From JAXMAR01 sp046350295 (GTDB lineage: Bacteria > Planctomycetota > Planctomycetia > Gemmatales > Gemmataceae), in the NCBI GenBank assembly GCA_046350295.1, contig JAXMAR010000063.1, positions 1 to 34,367 of the forward strand: a stretch of 34,367 nucleotides of DNA. The letters are read 5' to 3'. Below, in pieces: positions 16,199 to 24,426 of the stretch. The position numbers were made by a program, and so were the translations under genes. How positions within the stretch are numbered: position 1 is the stretch's first letter; each line of letters opens with the position of its first letter. The notes beneath the pieces are model-generated. The model did not search any database, was not told the DNA's origin, and saw only the letters and a program-made list of their open reading frames with translations.

Positions 16199-17425
16199 AT
16201 GACACTGCCGAAGCGGTGGCGGTTGAGCCTTTGGGCGCTGGCGCTGGTCGTCGCAGTCGGTTCGGCGCTCGCGGGCGAAAAGCCCTCTCCCTCCCCCTGC
16301 GGCCCGACCGAGCCGCGCAAGGAGGCCGAGCGGCCCAAGTATCGCTTCTCCGAGATCATGGTGATTGTCTACGCCGACTTTCCCAACGAGCCGAAACATC
16401 AAGAGGCGCTGGCGCGCTACGTCGTCAGCAAGGGTTTCAACTGCGTCGAGGCGGAGATGGACAAGTTCGAGCCGTGCCGCAAGGCCGGGCTCAAGGTGCG
16501 CCTGGGCAGCATCGACATCGGCAAGATGCTCAAGGCGGCGCCGAAGCTGAAGGACGACCCGGCCGTGTTCGGTTACTTCATCTCCGACCGCCGCACGCGC
16601 TCGGCGTTTCCGGGTTTCGCGCGGATCGCCCGCGACTTCGAGGCCGCCGACCCCAACCACCCGACACTGTTCATCAACCGCGCCGAGTACAACCAGTTCC
16701 CGGAATTCGTCGATGTCGTCAAGCCGATGGTGCTCGACTACTACCACTATCACTGGTGGCCGAAGAACCACCCCGAGCGCTACTTTCTCTATCTGAAGAT
16801 GTTCCGCGACCTGAGCGTCAAGCACGACATCCCGCAGATGCGCTGCCTCGGCTCCAACAACCCGCCCGAGAAGATCCGCCAGTCGATGTACTGTGCGCTG
16901 GCCTACGGCGTGCAGGCGTTCCACTTCTGGCCGCCGTGGTTCGTCACTTGCAAGATGGACAAGGACCGCAACGCCATCCTCGAGGACGGCAAGCCGGTGT
17001 TCGGCCTGAGCGACCAGGCGAAAACCGTGTCGCAGATTTGTGGTGAGTTGAAAGCCATCGGACCCGTTCTCGTGAAGCTCAAGAACGAGGCCGTTTACCA
17101 TACCGACAAAGCACTCCCCATGGGCGCGGAGAAAACCCCAGCGGATTTCTGGTTCCAGCCGGAGGGGGAGAACCTCCTCGTCGGCGTCTTCCGCGGCGGT
17201 GGGGAGGATCGCTATCTCCTGCCGGTCAACCACGCCGTGGACAAGAACCGGGAGTTGACGTTGCGGTTCACGGACAGGAGCGTCGCGGTCGAAATCATGG
17301 ACCGCACGAGCGGCCGCTGGCGGCCGCTGAAAACGGACGCGGATGGCCGTCAACCGGCGCTGAGAATGACGCTGGCGCCCGGCGACGGCGAACTGCTGCG
17401 CGTCCGCGGCTTGTCGAAACGGTAA
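16199..17425 (+). CDS. Secreted glycoside-hydrolase-like (TIM-barrel) protein
   Basis: The product has 408 residues. Residues 1-25 form a signal peptide (basic start, then LSLWALALVVAVGSALAG). The mature part reads like the beta-galactosidase/GH10-type barrels common in planctomycetes: ARYVVSKGFNCVEAE, DDPAVFGYFISDRR, FEAADPNHPTLFINRAEYNQ, VKPMVLDYYHYHWWP and SMYCALAYGVQAFHFWPP, followed from about residue 310 by a beta-rich accessory domain. In the relatives the strand after 'GYF' usually carries a 'DEP' motif with the acid/base Glu; here it is DRR, so activity as a glycosidase is uncertain. AAGGAG at 16185-16190 gives a firm start. It lies 18 nt upstream of glgX on the same strand, so the two are probably co-transcribed. 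The 182 nt upstream hold nothing recognisable. Confidence 0.75.
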   Translation: MTLPKRWRLSLWALALVVAVGSALAGEKPSPSPCGPTEPRKEAERPKYRFSEIMVIVYADFPNEPKHQEALARYVVSKGFNCVEAEMDKFEPCRKAGLKVRLGSIDIGKMLKAAPKLKDDPAVFGYFISDRRTRSAFPGFARIARDFEAADPNHPTLFINRAEYNQFPEFVDVVKPMVLDYYHYHWWPKNHPERYFLYLKMFRDLSVKHDIPQMRCLGSNNPPEKIRQSMYCALAYGVQAFHFWPPWFVTCKMDKDRNAILEDGKPVFGLSDQAKTVSQICGELKAIGPVLVKLKNEAVYHTDKALPMGAEKTPADFWFQPEGENLLVGVFRGGGEDRYLLPVNHAVDKNRELTLRFTDRSVAVEIMDRTSGRWRPLKTDADGRQPALRMTLAPGDGELLRVRGLSKR

Positions 17426-17443
17426 CACTGCGTCGAGGCCCCC

Positions 17444-19510
17444 ATGGCGACTCTGTCGAACGTTGGCCGATCCTTCCCTCTCGGCGCCGCCGTTGTTGAC
17501 GGCGGCGTCAACTTCAGTCTCTTCTCCCGGACCGCCTCGGGAGTCGAGCTTTTGCTCTTCGATCGGGAAGACGACGCCAAGCCGGCCCGCGCCGTCCCGC
17601 TCGATCCGGCTGCCAATCGAACGTACCACTACTGGCACGTGTTCGTGCCTGCCGTGAAGCCGGGCCAGCTCTACGGCTACGGTGTCCAAGGGACGGCGGC
17701 GCCGGAGCGCGGGCTACGTTTCGACGCCGAAAAGGTGTTGCTCGACCCCTACGGGCGCGGCGTCGTCGTCCCGAAGAACTACGACCGCGAGGCGGCGAAA
17801 CGGCCCGGCGATACCGCGGCGACGGCGATGAAGAGCGTCGTCGTCGATCCAAGCGCGTACGACTGGGAAGGCGACGTTCCGCTCTGTCTGCCGTCCGCGC
17901 GTACCATCATCTACGAGATGCACGTCCGCGGCTTCACGCGCCATCCCAGCTCCGGCGTCGACGACAAGAAGCGCGGCACGTACGCCGGGTTGATCGAAAA
18001 GATTCCGTATCTGAAAGACCTCGGCGTCACCGCGGTGGAGCTGCTGCCCGTGTTCCAGTTCGACGCCCGCGATTGTCCACCTGGAAAGATCAACTACTGG
18101 GGCTACGCTCCGATCGCCTTCTTCGCGCCGCACCAGGCGTACAGCTCGCGCCAGGACCCGCTCGGGCCGATCAACGAATTCCGGGACATGGTCAAGGCCC
18201 TCCATCGCGCGGGCATCGAGGTCATCCTCGACGTCGTCTTCAATCACACCGCGGAGGGGGACGACACCGGCCCGACGCTCAGCTTCCGCGGCATCGACAA
18301 TCCGACGTATTACATCCTCGAAGACGGCGGCGGCCGCTACGCCAACTACACCGGCTGCGGCAATACCCTCAACGCCAACCACCCGGTCGTGCGGCGGATG
18401 ATCATCGACAGCCTCCGCTACTGGGTCGAGGAGATGCACGTCGACGGCTTCCGCTTCGACCTGGCGTCGATCCTGGCGCGCGACCACTCCGGCCGGCCGC
18501 TGCCCAATCCGCCGGTCCTCTGGGACATCGAGTCCGATCCGGCCCTCGCCGGGATCAAGCTGATCGCCGAGGCGTGGGACGCGGCGGGGCTGTATCAGGT
18601 CGGCAGCTTCGTCGGCGACGCCTGGAAGGAGTGGAACGGCCGCTTCCGCGACGATGTCCGCAACTTCTTCCGCGGCGAGCCGGGGGCCGTGCGGCGCGTC
18701 GCGGACCGGATCGTCGGCAGCCACGAGATTTATGGCCACGAGGGGCGCGAGGCCGAGCAGAGCGTCAACTTCGTCACCTGCCACGACGGCTTCACGCTCA
18801 ACGACCTCGTCTCCTACAACGGCAAGCACAACGACGCCAACGGCGAACAGAACCGCGACGGCGCCAGCGACAATGCGAGCTGGAACTGCGGCGTCGAAGG
18901 CCCCAGCGACGACCCGGCCATCGAGAAGCTGCGCAACCGGCAAGTGAAGAACTTCCTGACGGCGACGCTGATGTCGCTGGGCGTCCCCATGATCCTGATG
19001 GGGGATGAGGTGCGCCACACCCAAGGCGGCAACAACAACGCCTATTGCCAGGACAGCGAGATCAGCTGGTTCGACTGGACGCTGCTCAAGAAGCACGCCG
19101 ACGTTCACCGCTTCGTGAAGCTGCTGATCGAGCGGCGGCTCTTGCGCGACCTGCAACACGAGTGGCGGCGCCTGAGCCTGACCGCCATGCTGGAGCAGGC
19201 GAACAAGGCGTGGCACGGCGTCAAGCTGTTGCAGCCGGACTGGGGAGATAACTCGCATAGCGTGGCGCTGGAGGCGGAATTGAAGCAGGAAGGAATCCGC
19301 ATCCACCTCATCCTGAACGCCTTCTGGAAGCCCCTCGAGTTCGAGCTGCCGAAGCTGGCGGGGGGCGAGCGCTGGCGCCGCTGGATCGACACGGGGCGGG
19401 AAGCGCCGCAAGACATCGTGCCGTGGCGGGAGGCGGCCCCAGTGGACGGGGACAAGTATCGGGCGGAGGCGCGGTCGGTGGTGATGTTGTTCAGCGGCGG
19501 GAAGGGTTGA
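17444..19510 (+). CDS. glgX: Glycogen debranching enzyme GlgX (isoamylase-type)
   Basis: This cytosolic GH13 enzyme hydrolyses alpha-1,6 branches of glycogen left after phosphorylase action. The 688 residues match the family. An N-terminal CBM48-like domain (PLGAAVVDGGVNFSLFSRTA) is followed by the catalytic barrel. Motifs are ILDVVFNHTAEGD, DGFRFDLAS (nucleophile Asp339), LIAEAWD (acid/base Glu376) and VTCHDGFTLNDLVSYNGKHN (Asp448, the transition-state stabiliser). The phrase NGEQNRDG is typical of GlgX. The ATG at 17444 has only a weak GAGG upstream but the N-terminus aligns with the family there. With phosphoketolase and acetate kinase nearby it suggests a route from stored glycogen to acetyl phosphate. 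Confidence 0.96.
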   Translation: MATLSNVGRSFPLGAAVVDGGVNFSLFSRTASGVELLLFDREDDAKPARAVPLDPAANRTYHYWHVFVPAVKPGQLYGYGVQGTAAPERGLRFDAEKVLLDPYGRGVVVPKNYDREAAKRPGDTAATAMKSVVVDPSAYDWEGDVPLCLPSARTIIYEMHVRGFTRHPSSGVDDKKRGTYAGLIEKIPYLKDLGVTAVELLPVFQFDARDCPPGKINYWGYAPIAFFAPHQAYSSRQDPLGPINEFRDMVKALHRAGIEVILDVVFNHTAEGDDTGPTLSFRGIDNPTYYILEDGGGRYANYTGCGNTLNANHPVVRRMIIDSLRYWVEEMHVDGFRFDLASILARDHSGRPLPNPPVLWDIESDPALAGIKLIAEAWDAAGLYQVGSFVGDAWKEWNGRFRDDVRNFFRGEPGAVRRVADRIVGSHEIYGHEGREAEQSVNFVTCHDGFTLNDLVSYNGKHNDANGEQNRDGASDNASWNCGVEGPSDDPAIEKLRNRQVKNFLTATLMSLGVPMILMGDEVRHTQGGNNNAYCQDSEISWFDWTLLKKHADVHRFVKLLIERRLLRDLQHEWRRLSLTAMLEQANKAWHGVKLLQPDWGDNSHSVALEAELKQEGIRIHLILNAFWKPLEFELPKLAGGERWRRWIDTGREAPQDIVPWREAAPVDGDKYRAEARSVVMLFSGGKG

Positions 19511-19520
19511 AGCAGAAAGG

Positions 19521-19538
19521 GAGGACTTGTAAGTCCCC
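19521..19538. terminator. Short hairpin between convergent glgX and NlpC/P60-like genes
   Basis: GGACTT and AAGTCC form a small inverted repeat inside the 66-nt gap between two converging genes. The stem is short and there is no T-run, so a shared terminator is only a possibility. Confidence 0.25.
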
Positions 19539-19576
19539 CCTCTCGTCTTCGGTCGCGCTCTGGGCGAGCGAGCCTC

Positions 19577-20098
19577 TCAGCGGGCCACAGGGCGGAAGAG
19601 CGTCAGGCTGCCGCCGGGCTGGAGATCGCGAAGGTCGATAACGCCGGTCTGAACATGGCGATCGCCGTTGACGTTCTGCTGCAGGATCGTGATCTGCGTG
19701 CCGGAGACGCGGTAGACGATGGCGGTGTGGTGGGGGAAGGAGTTCGTGGACCAGCTGGTCGCGGTCGTGTGCTTGAAAGTAATGTTCTCGAACTGCAAAA
19801 CGTCGCCCGGCTGGATCTGCGCCGGGCTCAGCGCGACGCGGCGGCCGAATTCGTAAACTCTCAGGCCATCCTGCCCGGGGCGGCGGGCGCCGGCGAAGGC
19901 GAGAGCGTCGTGAGCAAGTGTCCAGCATTCCCCGTTGCCGACCTGCTTGCCGAACTTGCCCGTGGCGTAGGCGAGCACGCGCTGGTTGAGGACCGGCGTA
20001 CGCGTGGAGGCGAGATTGGCCTGGGCCGTCGTGGCGATGGCGGCGATGGCGGTTGCGACGCATGCGACAAACGCGAGCTTGGCGGCGAAGCGGAACAT
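19577..20098 (-). CDS. Secreted NlpC/P60-like (cysteine peptidase fold) protein
   Basis: The product has 173 residues. Residues 1-28 form a signal peptide (LAFVACVATAIAAIATTAQA). The mature part has the layout of papain-like NlpC/P60 or CHAP domains: a Cys at the start of a helix (VGNGECWTLAHDALAFAG), the strand PGDVLQFENI, the candidate His in FPHHTAIVYRV and a polar follow-up ILQQN. It closely recalls a domain also found in eukaryotic actin-patch proteins (BBC1/AIM3 type), where function is unclear. Peptidase or amidase activity on the cell wall is not shown; many members are uncharacterised. GGAGAG lies about five bases upstream of the start codon. It converges with glgX and is divergent from carbonic anhydrase across ~190 nt. 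Confidence 0.75.
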   Translation of the reverse strand: MFRFAAKLAFVACVATAIAAIATTAQANLASTRTPVLNQRVLAYATGKFGKQVGNGECWTLAHDALAFAGARRPGQDGLRVYEFGRRVALSPAQIQPGDVLQFENITFKHTTATSWSTNSFPHHTAIVYRVSGTQITILQQNVNGDRHVQTGVIDLRDLQPGGSLTLFRPVAR

Positions 20099-20290
20099 GG
20101 TTCTCTCCGTGGCAGGCGGTGTAGTCGGGTCGGTTTGGGTTGGCTGAGGGTTGTCAGCAGACGCCTGGAGAGCATCAGCTTGCGCGGTTTTTTGGGGAGG
20201 GAGCGGTTTCTCCGCTTCCGATTTGCTCCACGGCCGCGTCCGCGTAGATTGCCGTAAGTGTTGAATTCTCCTCATTTCATTCAGAAAGCC

Positions 20291-20923
20291 ATGACAACGC
20301 TTGCGAGGATTCCGAGGCCAACCGCCGATGAAGCGCTGGCGCTCCTGGTTGCGGGGAACGAGCGTTTCGTCCGCGGCAAGACGCGCTGGGGCGGCGTCCC
20401 GCTCGAGACGCTGGCCGATCTCGCCAAGGGGCAGCGGCCCTTCGCGACGATTCTCGGGTGTAGCGACTCCCGCGTGCCGCCGGAATGGGTCTTCGACGCG
20501 GGTCTGGGGGAATTGTTCGTCGTGCGCGTCGCTGGTCATGTGTTCTCCCCGGAGGTGGCGGGGAGTCTTCAGTACGCAGGCGCGCATCTCGAGACGCCGC
20601 TCTTTGTCGTTCTAGGCCATGAGGGCTGCGGGGCCGTCCATGCCTCCTTGGCGACGAAGCATGAAGGCGCCCAGCATCGCTCGCGTATTCAGGTTCTGGT
20701 GGATAGCATCGTTCCGGCGCTTTCTGGCCTCGATCCGAGCCTGTCGCCGAGCGAGCAGTTGGCAAAGGCGGTCGAGAGCAACGTACGCTGGACCGTGAGC
20801 CGAATCCTGGCCACTCCCGAAGGCCAGGCGCGGCGGGCGGAGGGACGGCTGAAGATCGTCGGCGCCGTGTATGAGATCGAGTCCGGTCGGGTGCGATTTC
20901 TCTCCCCAGGGGACGGGAGCTGA
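20291..20923 (+). CDS. Beta-class carbonic anhydrase
   Basis: This zinc enzyme interconverts CO2 and bicarbonate. The 210-residue product has the full ligand set: Cys57, Asp59 and Arg61 in GCSDSRVPPEWVFD, and His110 and Cys113 in GHEGCGAV. The core helix (TADEALALLVAGNERFVRGK) and AGSLQYAGAHLETPLFVVLG are family-typical. No signal peptide is seen, so it is cytosolic. The start could be ATG 20291 (chosen, family-like) or an in-frame GTG at 20258; neither has a strong ribosome-binding site. It is followed after a single base by acetate kinase, so the two are almost certainly co-transcribed, linking bicarbonate supply with acetyl-phosphate metabolism. Confidence 0.95.
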   Translation: MTTLARIPRPTADEALALLVAGNERFVRGKTRWGGVPLETLADLAKGQRPFATILGCSDSRVPPEWVFDAGLGELFVVRVAGHVFSPEVAGSLQYAGAHLETPLFVVLGHEGCGAVHASLATKHEGAQHRSRIQVLVDSIVPALSGLDPSLSPSEQLAKAVESNVRWTVSRILATPEGQARRAEGRLKIVGAVYEIESGRVRFLSPGDGS

Positions 20924-20924
20924 C

Positions 20925-22100
20925 ATGGACATCCTGTTGCTCAACGCCGGCTCGAGCAGCTTGAAAGCCTCGGTGATGGACGCGACCGCCGCTACCGAGT
21001 TAGCCAGCGCTCTGGCCGACTGGGCCGGCGCCGCGACGCGCTACGAGTTTGCCGGTCCGGACGGCGTCAAGCGCTCCGAAAATGTTCCCTGGAAAGGGCA
21101 TGGCGTAGCGGTGAAGCGCTTCGTCGCCGACTTGCCCGCGGCGCTGCGCTCGGGGCTGGCGGCAGCAGGCCATCGGGTGGTGCACGGCGGGCCATTCACG
21201 TCGTCCGTGCGGATTACCCCGGAAGTCCGCGCGCGCCTCGCGGCGCTGGCCGATCTGGCCCCACTGCACAATCCGCCGAGCCTGGAGACTTTGGCGGCGG
21301 CGGAAGCGGAACTGCCCGGCGTGCCACAGGTGGCGGTCTTCGACACGGCGTTTCACGCGACACTACCGGCCGAAGCCTACACCTATCCCGTGCCCGAGCG
21401 CTGGACGCGGGAATGGGGCGTTCGCCGCTACGGCTTTCATGGGCTCAGCCACGCCTACTGCGCGCGCCGGGCCGGCGAGCTTCTGGGAAGACGCGTCGAG
21501 GAAATCCGGACCATCATCTGCCATCTCGGGCACGGCTGCTCGGCGTCGGCGGTGGTCGGCGGCAAGTGCGTCGACACGACCATGGGTTTCACGCCGCTGG
21601 AAGGGCTGATGATGGGGACGCGCAGCGGCTCGGTCGATCCGAGCATCATCTTGCACGTCGAGGAAAAGCATGGATTGACGCCGGCCCAGGTCGACACGGC
21701 GCTCAACCGCGAATCCGGTCTGCTCGGCGTCTCGGGAGTCTCCGCGGACATGCGGCAGGTGCTGGCGGCGGCGAAGGACGGCAACGCCCAGGCGCGGCTG
21801 GCGCTCGGTATCTACACGCATCGCGTGCGGCAGGCGATCGGCGCCTTCGCCGTGACGATGGGGGGCGTCGACGCGCTGGTGTTCACGGCCGGCGTCGGCG
21901 AGCACGCGGCGCCGATCCGGGCGTCCATTTGCGACGGGCTGGAGTGCCTGGGGTTGGAACTTGATCCGAAGGCCAACGTCGACTGCCGGCCGGATGCGGA
22001 CATCGCCAGGGCAGGGTCCCCCGGCCGTATCCTCGTCGTAGCGACGAGGGAAGATGTGACGATGCTTCACGAGGTCGTTCGTGTGATCAGCGAGAAATGA
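20925..22100 (+). CDS. ackA: Acetate kinase
   Basis: The enzyme converts acetyl phosphate + ADP to acetate + ATP, here probably drawing on the acetyl phosphate made by the phosphoketolase at 4772-7240. The 391 residues fit the family. Motifs are the N-terminal phosphate loop LLLNAGSSSLK, the central FHGLSHAYCARRA with its catalytic His, CHLGHGCSASAV, the substrate Arg in GTRSGSVDPSI and FTAGVGEHAAPIR near the C-terminus. GGGAGC just upstream supports ATG 20925, one base after the carbonic anhydrase stop. Its own stop overlaps an ATG (22097) of the following LOG gene. No phosphotransacetylase is seen in the window, so acetyl phosphate need not pass through acetyl-CoA. Confidence 0.96.
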   Translation: MDILLLNAGSSSLKASVMDATAATELASALADWAGAATRYEFAGPDGVKRSENVPWKGHGVAVKRFVADLPAALRSGLAAAGHRVVHGGPFTSSVRITPEVRARLAALADLAPLHNPPSLETLAAAEAELPGVPQVAVFDTAFHATLPAEAYTYPVPERWTREWGVRRYGFHGLSHAYCARRAGELLGRRVEEIRTIICHLGHGCSASAVVGGKCVDTTMGFTPLEGLMMGTRSGSVDPSIILHVEEKHGLTPAQVDTALNRESGLLGVSGVSADMRQVLAAAKDGNAQARLALGIYTHRVRQAIGAFAVTMGGVDALVFTAGVGEHAAPIRASICDGLECLGLELDPKANVDCRPDADIARAGSPGRILVVATREDVTMLHEVVRVISEK

Positions 22101-22108
22101 GGGCAACC

Positions 22109-22813
22109 ATGAGCGCGGAGAAGAATGGTCCTGTCAGCCTGGCGGACGAGGAAGGGGTCAAGCAGCTGCTCGTCAACACGGTCTTTGGCCTCTGGGACAT
22201 CGTCAACAACCTCACGCGCCTCAAGCCGAGCAAGCGCGAGCGCTACCGCGTGACCATCTTCGGCTCGGCTCGGGCGAAACCGGGAACTTTTGTTTATGAC
22301 GAGGTGAAACGCATCGCCGCTGCCCTGGCCGAGATGGGCTGCGACATCATCACCGGCGGCGGGCCCGGCCTCATGCAAGCGGCCAACGAGGGGGCGGCCG
22401 CGGTCAACGCTCCGGAGCGCGACCGCTCCGTCGGCATTCGCGTCGAGTTGCCCTTCGAGCAGGACGTCAACCCGTTCGTGGAGCAGGCGTTCGAGCACAA
22501 GACGTTCTTTTCACGGCTGCACCATTTCGTCCTCACCTCGGACGCCTACGTCGTGACCCCGGGCGGAATCGGCACGGTGCTCGAGCTGACGCTCATCTGG
22601 CAGCTGCTGCAGGTCAAGCACGTGCACGATGCGCCATTGATCCTGGTCGGCCGCATGTGGTCGGAGCTGGTGACGTGGGCCAAGGCGAATTTGCTCAAGC
22701 CGGAGCTGGCGCTGGCGAGCCCGGAAGACATGGACATCCCGCGCTGCGTGAACACGGCGGACGAGGCGATCGCGCTGTTGCGCGAGCATCACGCGCGCTG
22801 GCAGGCGAAGTGA
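22109..22813 (+). CDS. LOG-family (TIGR00730-type) Rossmann-fold protein
   Basis: The family includes cytokinin-riboside 5'-monophosphate phosphoribohydrolases and bacterial AMP/nucleotide N-glycosidases. The 234-residue product shows the nucleotide-binding sequence GGGPGLMQAANEGA and the signature TPGGIGTVLELTLIWQ; the catalytic region lies between them (FEHKTFFSRLHHF, DAYVV). GAGGG at 22099-22103 favours ATG 22109; ATG 22097, overlapping the acetate-kinase stop, is the alternative. It is the last gene of the carbonic anhydrase-ackA-LOG run and converges with the cupin gene 17 nt on. A role in recycling AMP or other purine nucleotides during energy stress would suit the neighbours but is inference. 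Confidence 0.9.
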   Translation: MSAEKNGPVSLADEEGVKQLLVNTVFGLWDIVNNLTRLKPSKRERYRVTIFGSARAKPGTFVYDEVKRIAAALAEMGCDIITGGGPGLMQAANEGAAAVNAPERDRSVGIRVELPFEQDVNPFVEQAFEHKTFFSRLHHFVLTSDAYVVTPGGIGTVLELTLIWQLLQVKHVHDAPLILVGRMWSELVTWAKANLLKPELALASPEDMDIPRCVNTADEAIALLREHHARWQAK

Positions 22814-22829
22814 CCTCGTGGGCCGCGCC

Positions 22830-23183
22830 TCATTCCAGCTCGTGAACGTCCCCCAGAACGCCGCGCGGGATGCAAACGGTCAGCACGGTGAGATCCCCCT
22901 TCGCTTTGTGCTTGACGCCGCGCGGCACGTAGACAACGACCCCTTCGTGCAGCTCGATCTCCTCGTCGTCGAGGATCATCGTTCCCTGGCCGGCGATGAC
23001 GTAATAGAACTCGTCGGTCCGCTCGTGGTAGTGGAGCTTGGCGTCCTGGATCCGGACGTGGTGTACCTCGGCGGCGGCCTGGTCTTTCTCCTCGACCAGG
23101 CAGCGGATCTGACCGCACGTCTCGGCCCAGGGGATGACATCGGCGGGGTCGCGGCGGAGGAAGTGAGCGGCGGTGGCGGGCAT
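22830..23183 (-). CDS. Small cupin-domain protein
   Basis: This is a single-domain cupin of 117 residues, cytosolic, with no signal peptide. The first cupin motif is HYHERTDEFYYVIAGQGTMI, whose two His and Glu usually bind a metal. The second is VVVYVPRGVKHKAKG, with the last metal-site His. The ending PRGVLGDVHELE is ordinary. Such proteins range from small isomerases and dioxygenases to ligand-binding regulators, so no reaction can be named. An AGAGGGA lies about seven bases upstream of the start. It converges with the LOG-family gene and is divergent from the aldo/keto reductase across 132 nt. Confidence 0.88.
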   Translation of the reverse strand: MPATAAHFLRRDPADVIPWAETCGQIRCLVEEKDQAAAEVHHVRIQDAKLHYHERTDEFYYVIAGQGTMILDDEEIELHEGVVVYVPRGVKHKAKGDLTVLTVCIPRGVLGDVHELE

Positions 23184-23251
23184 AAGAATCCCTCTTCGGG
23201 TGGGTCTGATCCGTTCAAAAGGAGATTATCCGGCGTCGGCAGTCCCCTGTC

Positions 23252-23257
23252 TATAAT
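23252..23257 (+). promoter_or_regulatory. Possible -10 box upstream of the aldo/keto reductase
   Basis: A perfect TATAAT sits 59 nt before the reductase ATG in the divergent intergenic region, in a locally AT-richer stretch. No convincing -35 hexamer is found at 16-18 nt, so this is only a candidate. Confidence 0.3.
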
Positions 23258-23315
23258 CTCATTGAATCCCTTTCGACACACCCAATCCTGCCATTTCGCC
23301 CTGGAGGAGCCGACC

Positions 23316-24341
23316 ATGGAGCAGCAGCACACGGATCGCCGGCAGTTTCTGAAGACCGCGGCCGCGGCGGGGACGCTGCTTACCGCTACCAACCTTGCCG
23401 AGGGTGGCGAAACCGGGTCGCGGACCGGCTGCCCGACGCGGCGGCTGGGGCGCACCAAGGAGAACGTCTCCATCCTCTGCCTGGGCGGCTGGCACATCGG
23501 GGCCGTCAAGGACGAGAAGGAGGCGATCCGCATCATGCACGCGGCGATCGACGAGGGGATCAACTTCTTCGACAACGCGTGGGATTACCACGACGGGCAT
23601 AGCGAGACGATCATGGGCCGGGCCCTGGCCATGGGGGGCCGGCGCAAGCGCGTTTTCTTGATGACGAAGAACTGCGCCCGCGACGCGATGGGGACGCGCC
23701 AGCATCTCGAGGACAGCCTGAAACGATTGCAGACCGACCATCTCGATCTCTGGCAGTTCCACGAGATCAATTACGACAACGACCCGGACTGGATCGTCGA
23801 GCGCGGGGCGTTGCGCGAGGCCCTCAGGGCCCAGAAGGAAGGGAAGGTCCGCTTCATCGGCTTCACCGGGCACAAGTCGCCGCATATCCACCTGAGCATG
23901 CTGCCACGGCATGACTGGGACACGGTGCAGATGCCGGTGAACGTCTGCGACTATCACTACCGCAGCTTCATCCGCAACGTGATCCCCGAGGCGGTGAAGC
24001 GCGAGATCGCGTGCATCGGCATGAAGAGCCTGGGGGGCGGGACGCTCAATGAAGGACGGCTGCCGTCACAGAAAGTGTGCACGGTGGAGGAGGCGCTCAC
24101 CTTCGCGCTGAGCCAGAACATCGCCAGCCTGGTGAGCGGCATCGACTCTATGGACGTTTTGCGGCAAAACCTGGGGATCGCGCGGCGCTTCCCGGCGCTC
24201 AATCGCAAGCAACTCGAGCAACTGGTGGAGCGCGTGCGGCCCAATGCCACCGATGGGCGGCACGAGCGGTTCAAGTCGACGCAGATCTACGATGGGCCGT
24301 ACCACCAGCGGCAGCATGGCTTCATGCCGCCGATGGGGTAG
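23316..24341 (+). CDS. Tat-exported aldo/keto reductase
   Basis: This is a 341-residue NAD(P)H-dependent oxidoreductase of the aldo/keto reductase superfamily. The N-terminus carries a twin-arginine signal (DRRQFLKTAAAAGTLLTA), so the protein is probably folded in the cytoplasm and exported, or membrane-tethered. The catalytic tetrad is visible: Asp and Tyr in NFFDNAWDYHDGHSE, Lys in LMTKNCARD and His in LDLWQFHEI. The cofactor half shows VRFIGFTGHKSP and GMKSLGGGTLNEG. GGAGGAG at 23303-23309 gives an excellent ribosome-binding site for ATG 23316; the same frame is open upstream but overlaps the cupin gene. The Tat signal on AKRs is common in planctomycetes. The substrate is unknown. Confidence 0.93.
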   Translation: MEQQHTDRRQFLKTAAAAGTLLTATNLAEGGETGSRTGCPTRRLGRTKENVSILCLGGWHIGAVKDEKEAIRIMHAAIDEGINFFDNAWDYHDGHSETIMGRALAMGGRRKRVFLMTKNCARDAMGTRQHLEDSLKRLQTDHLDLWQFHEINYDNDPDWIVERGALREALRAQKEGKVRFIGFTGHKSPHIHLSMLPRHDWDTVQMPVNVCDYHYRSFIRNVIPEAVKREIACIGMKSLGGGTLNEGRLPSQKVCTVEEALTFALSQNIASLVSGIDSMDVLRQNLGIARRFPALNRKQLEQLVERVRPNATDGRHERFKSTQIYDGPYHQRQHGFMPPMG

Positions 24342-24375
24342 GGGGTTGGACTGTTGACCGCCAGGAGATTGGACG

Positions 24376-24426
24376 GGCGTCGGGCTTGGCGTCGGGCTGT
24401 GGCGTCGGGCTGTGGCGTCAGGCTGG
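24376..24426. repeat. Tandem repeat, four copies of a 12-13 bp unit
   Basis: Units of GGCGTCGGGCTGT follow each other at 24376, 24388, 24401 and 24414; the first lacks one base and the last has two changes. It lies in the gap after the aldo/keto reductase gene. It could be a slippage product or a remnant of a longer array. Confidence 0.75.

Noticed and set aside
17714..19411. 565-codon minus-strand frame opposite glgX
   Set aside because: Shadow of glgX; no recognisable domain.
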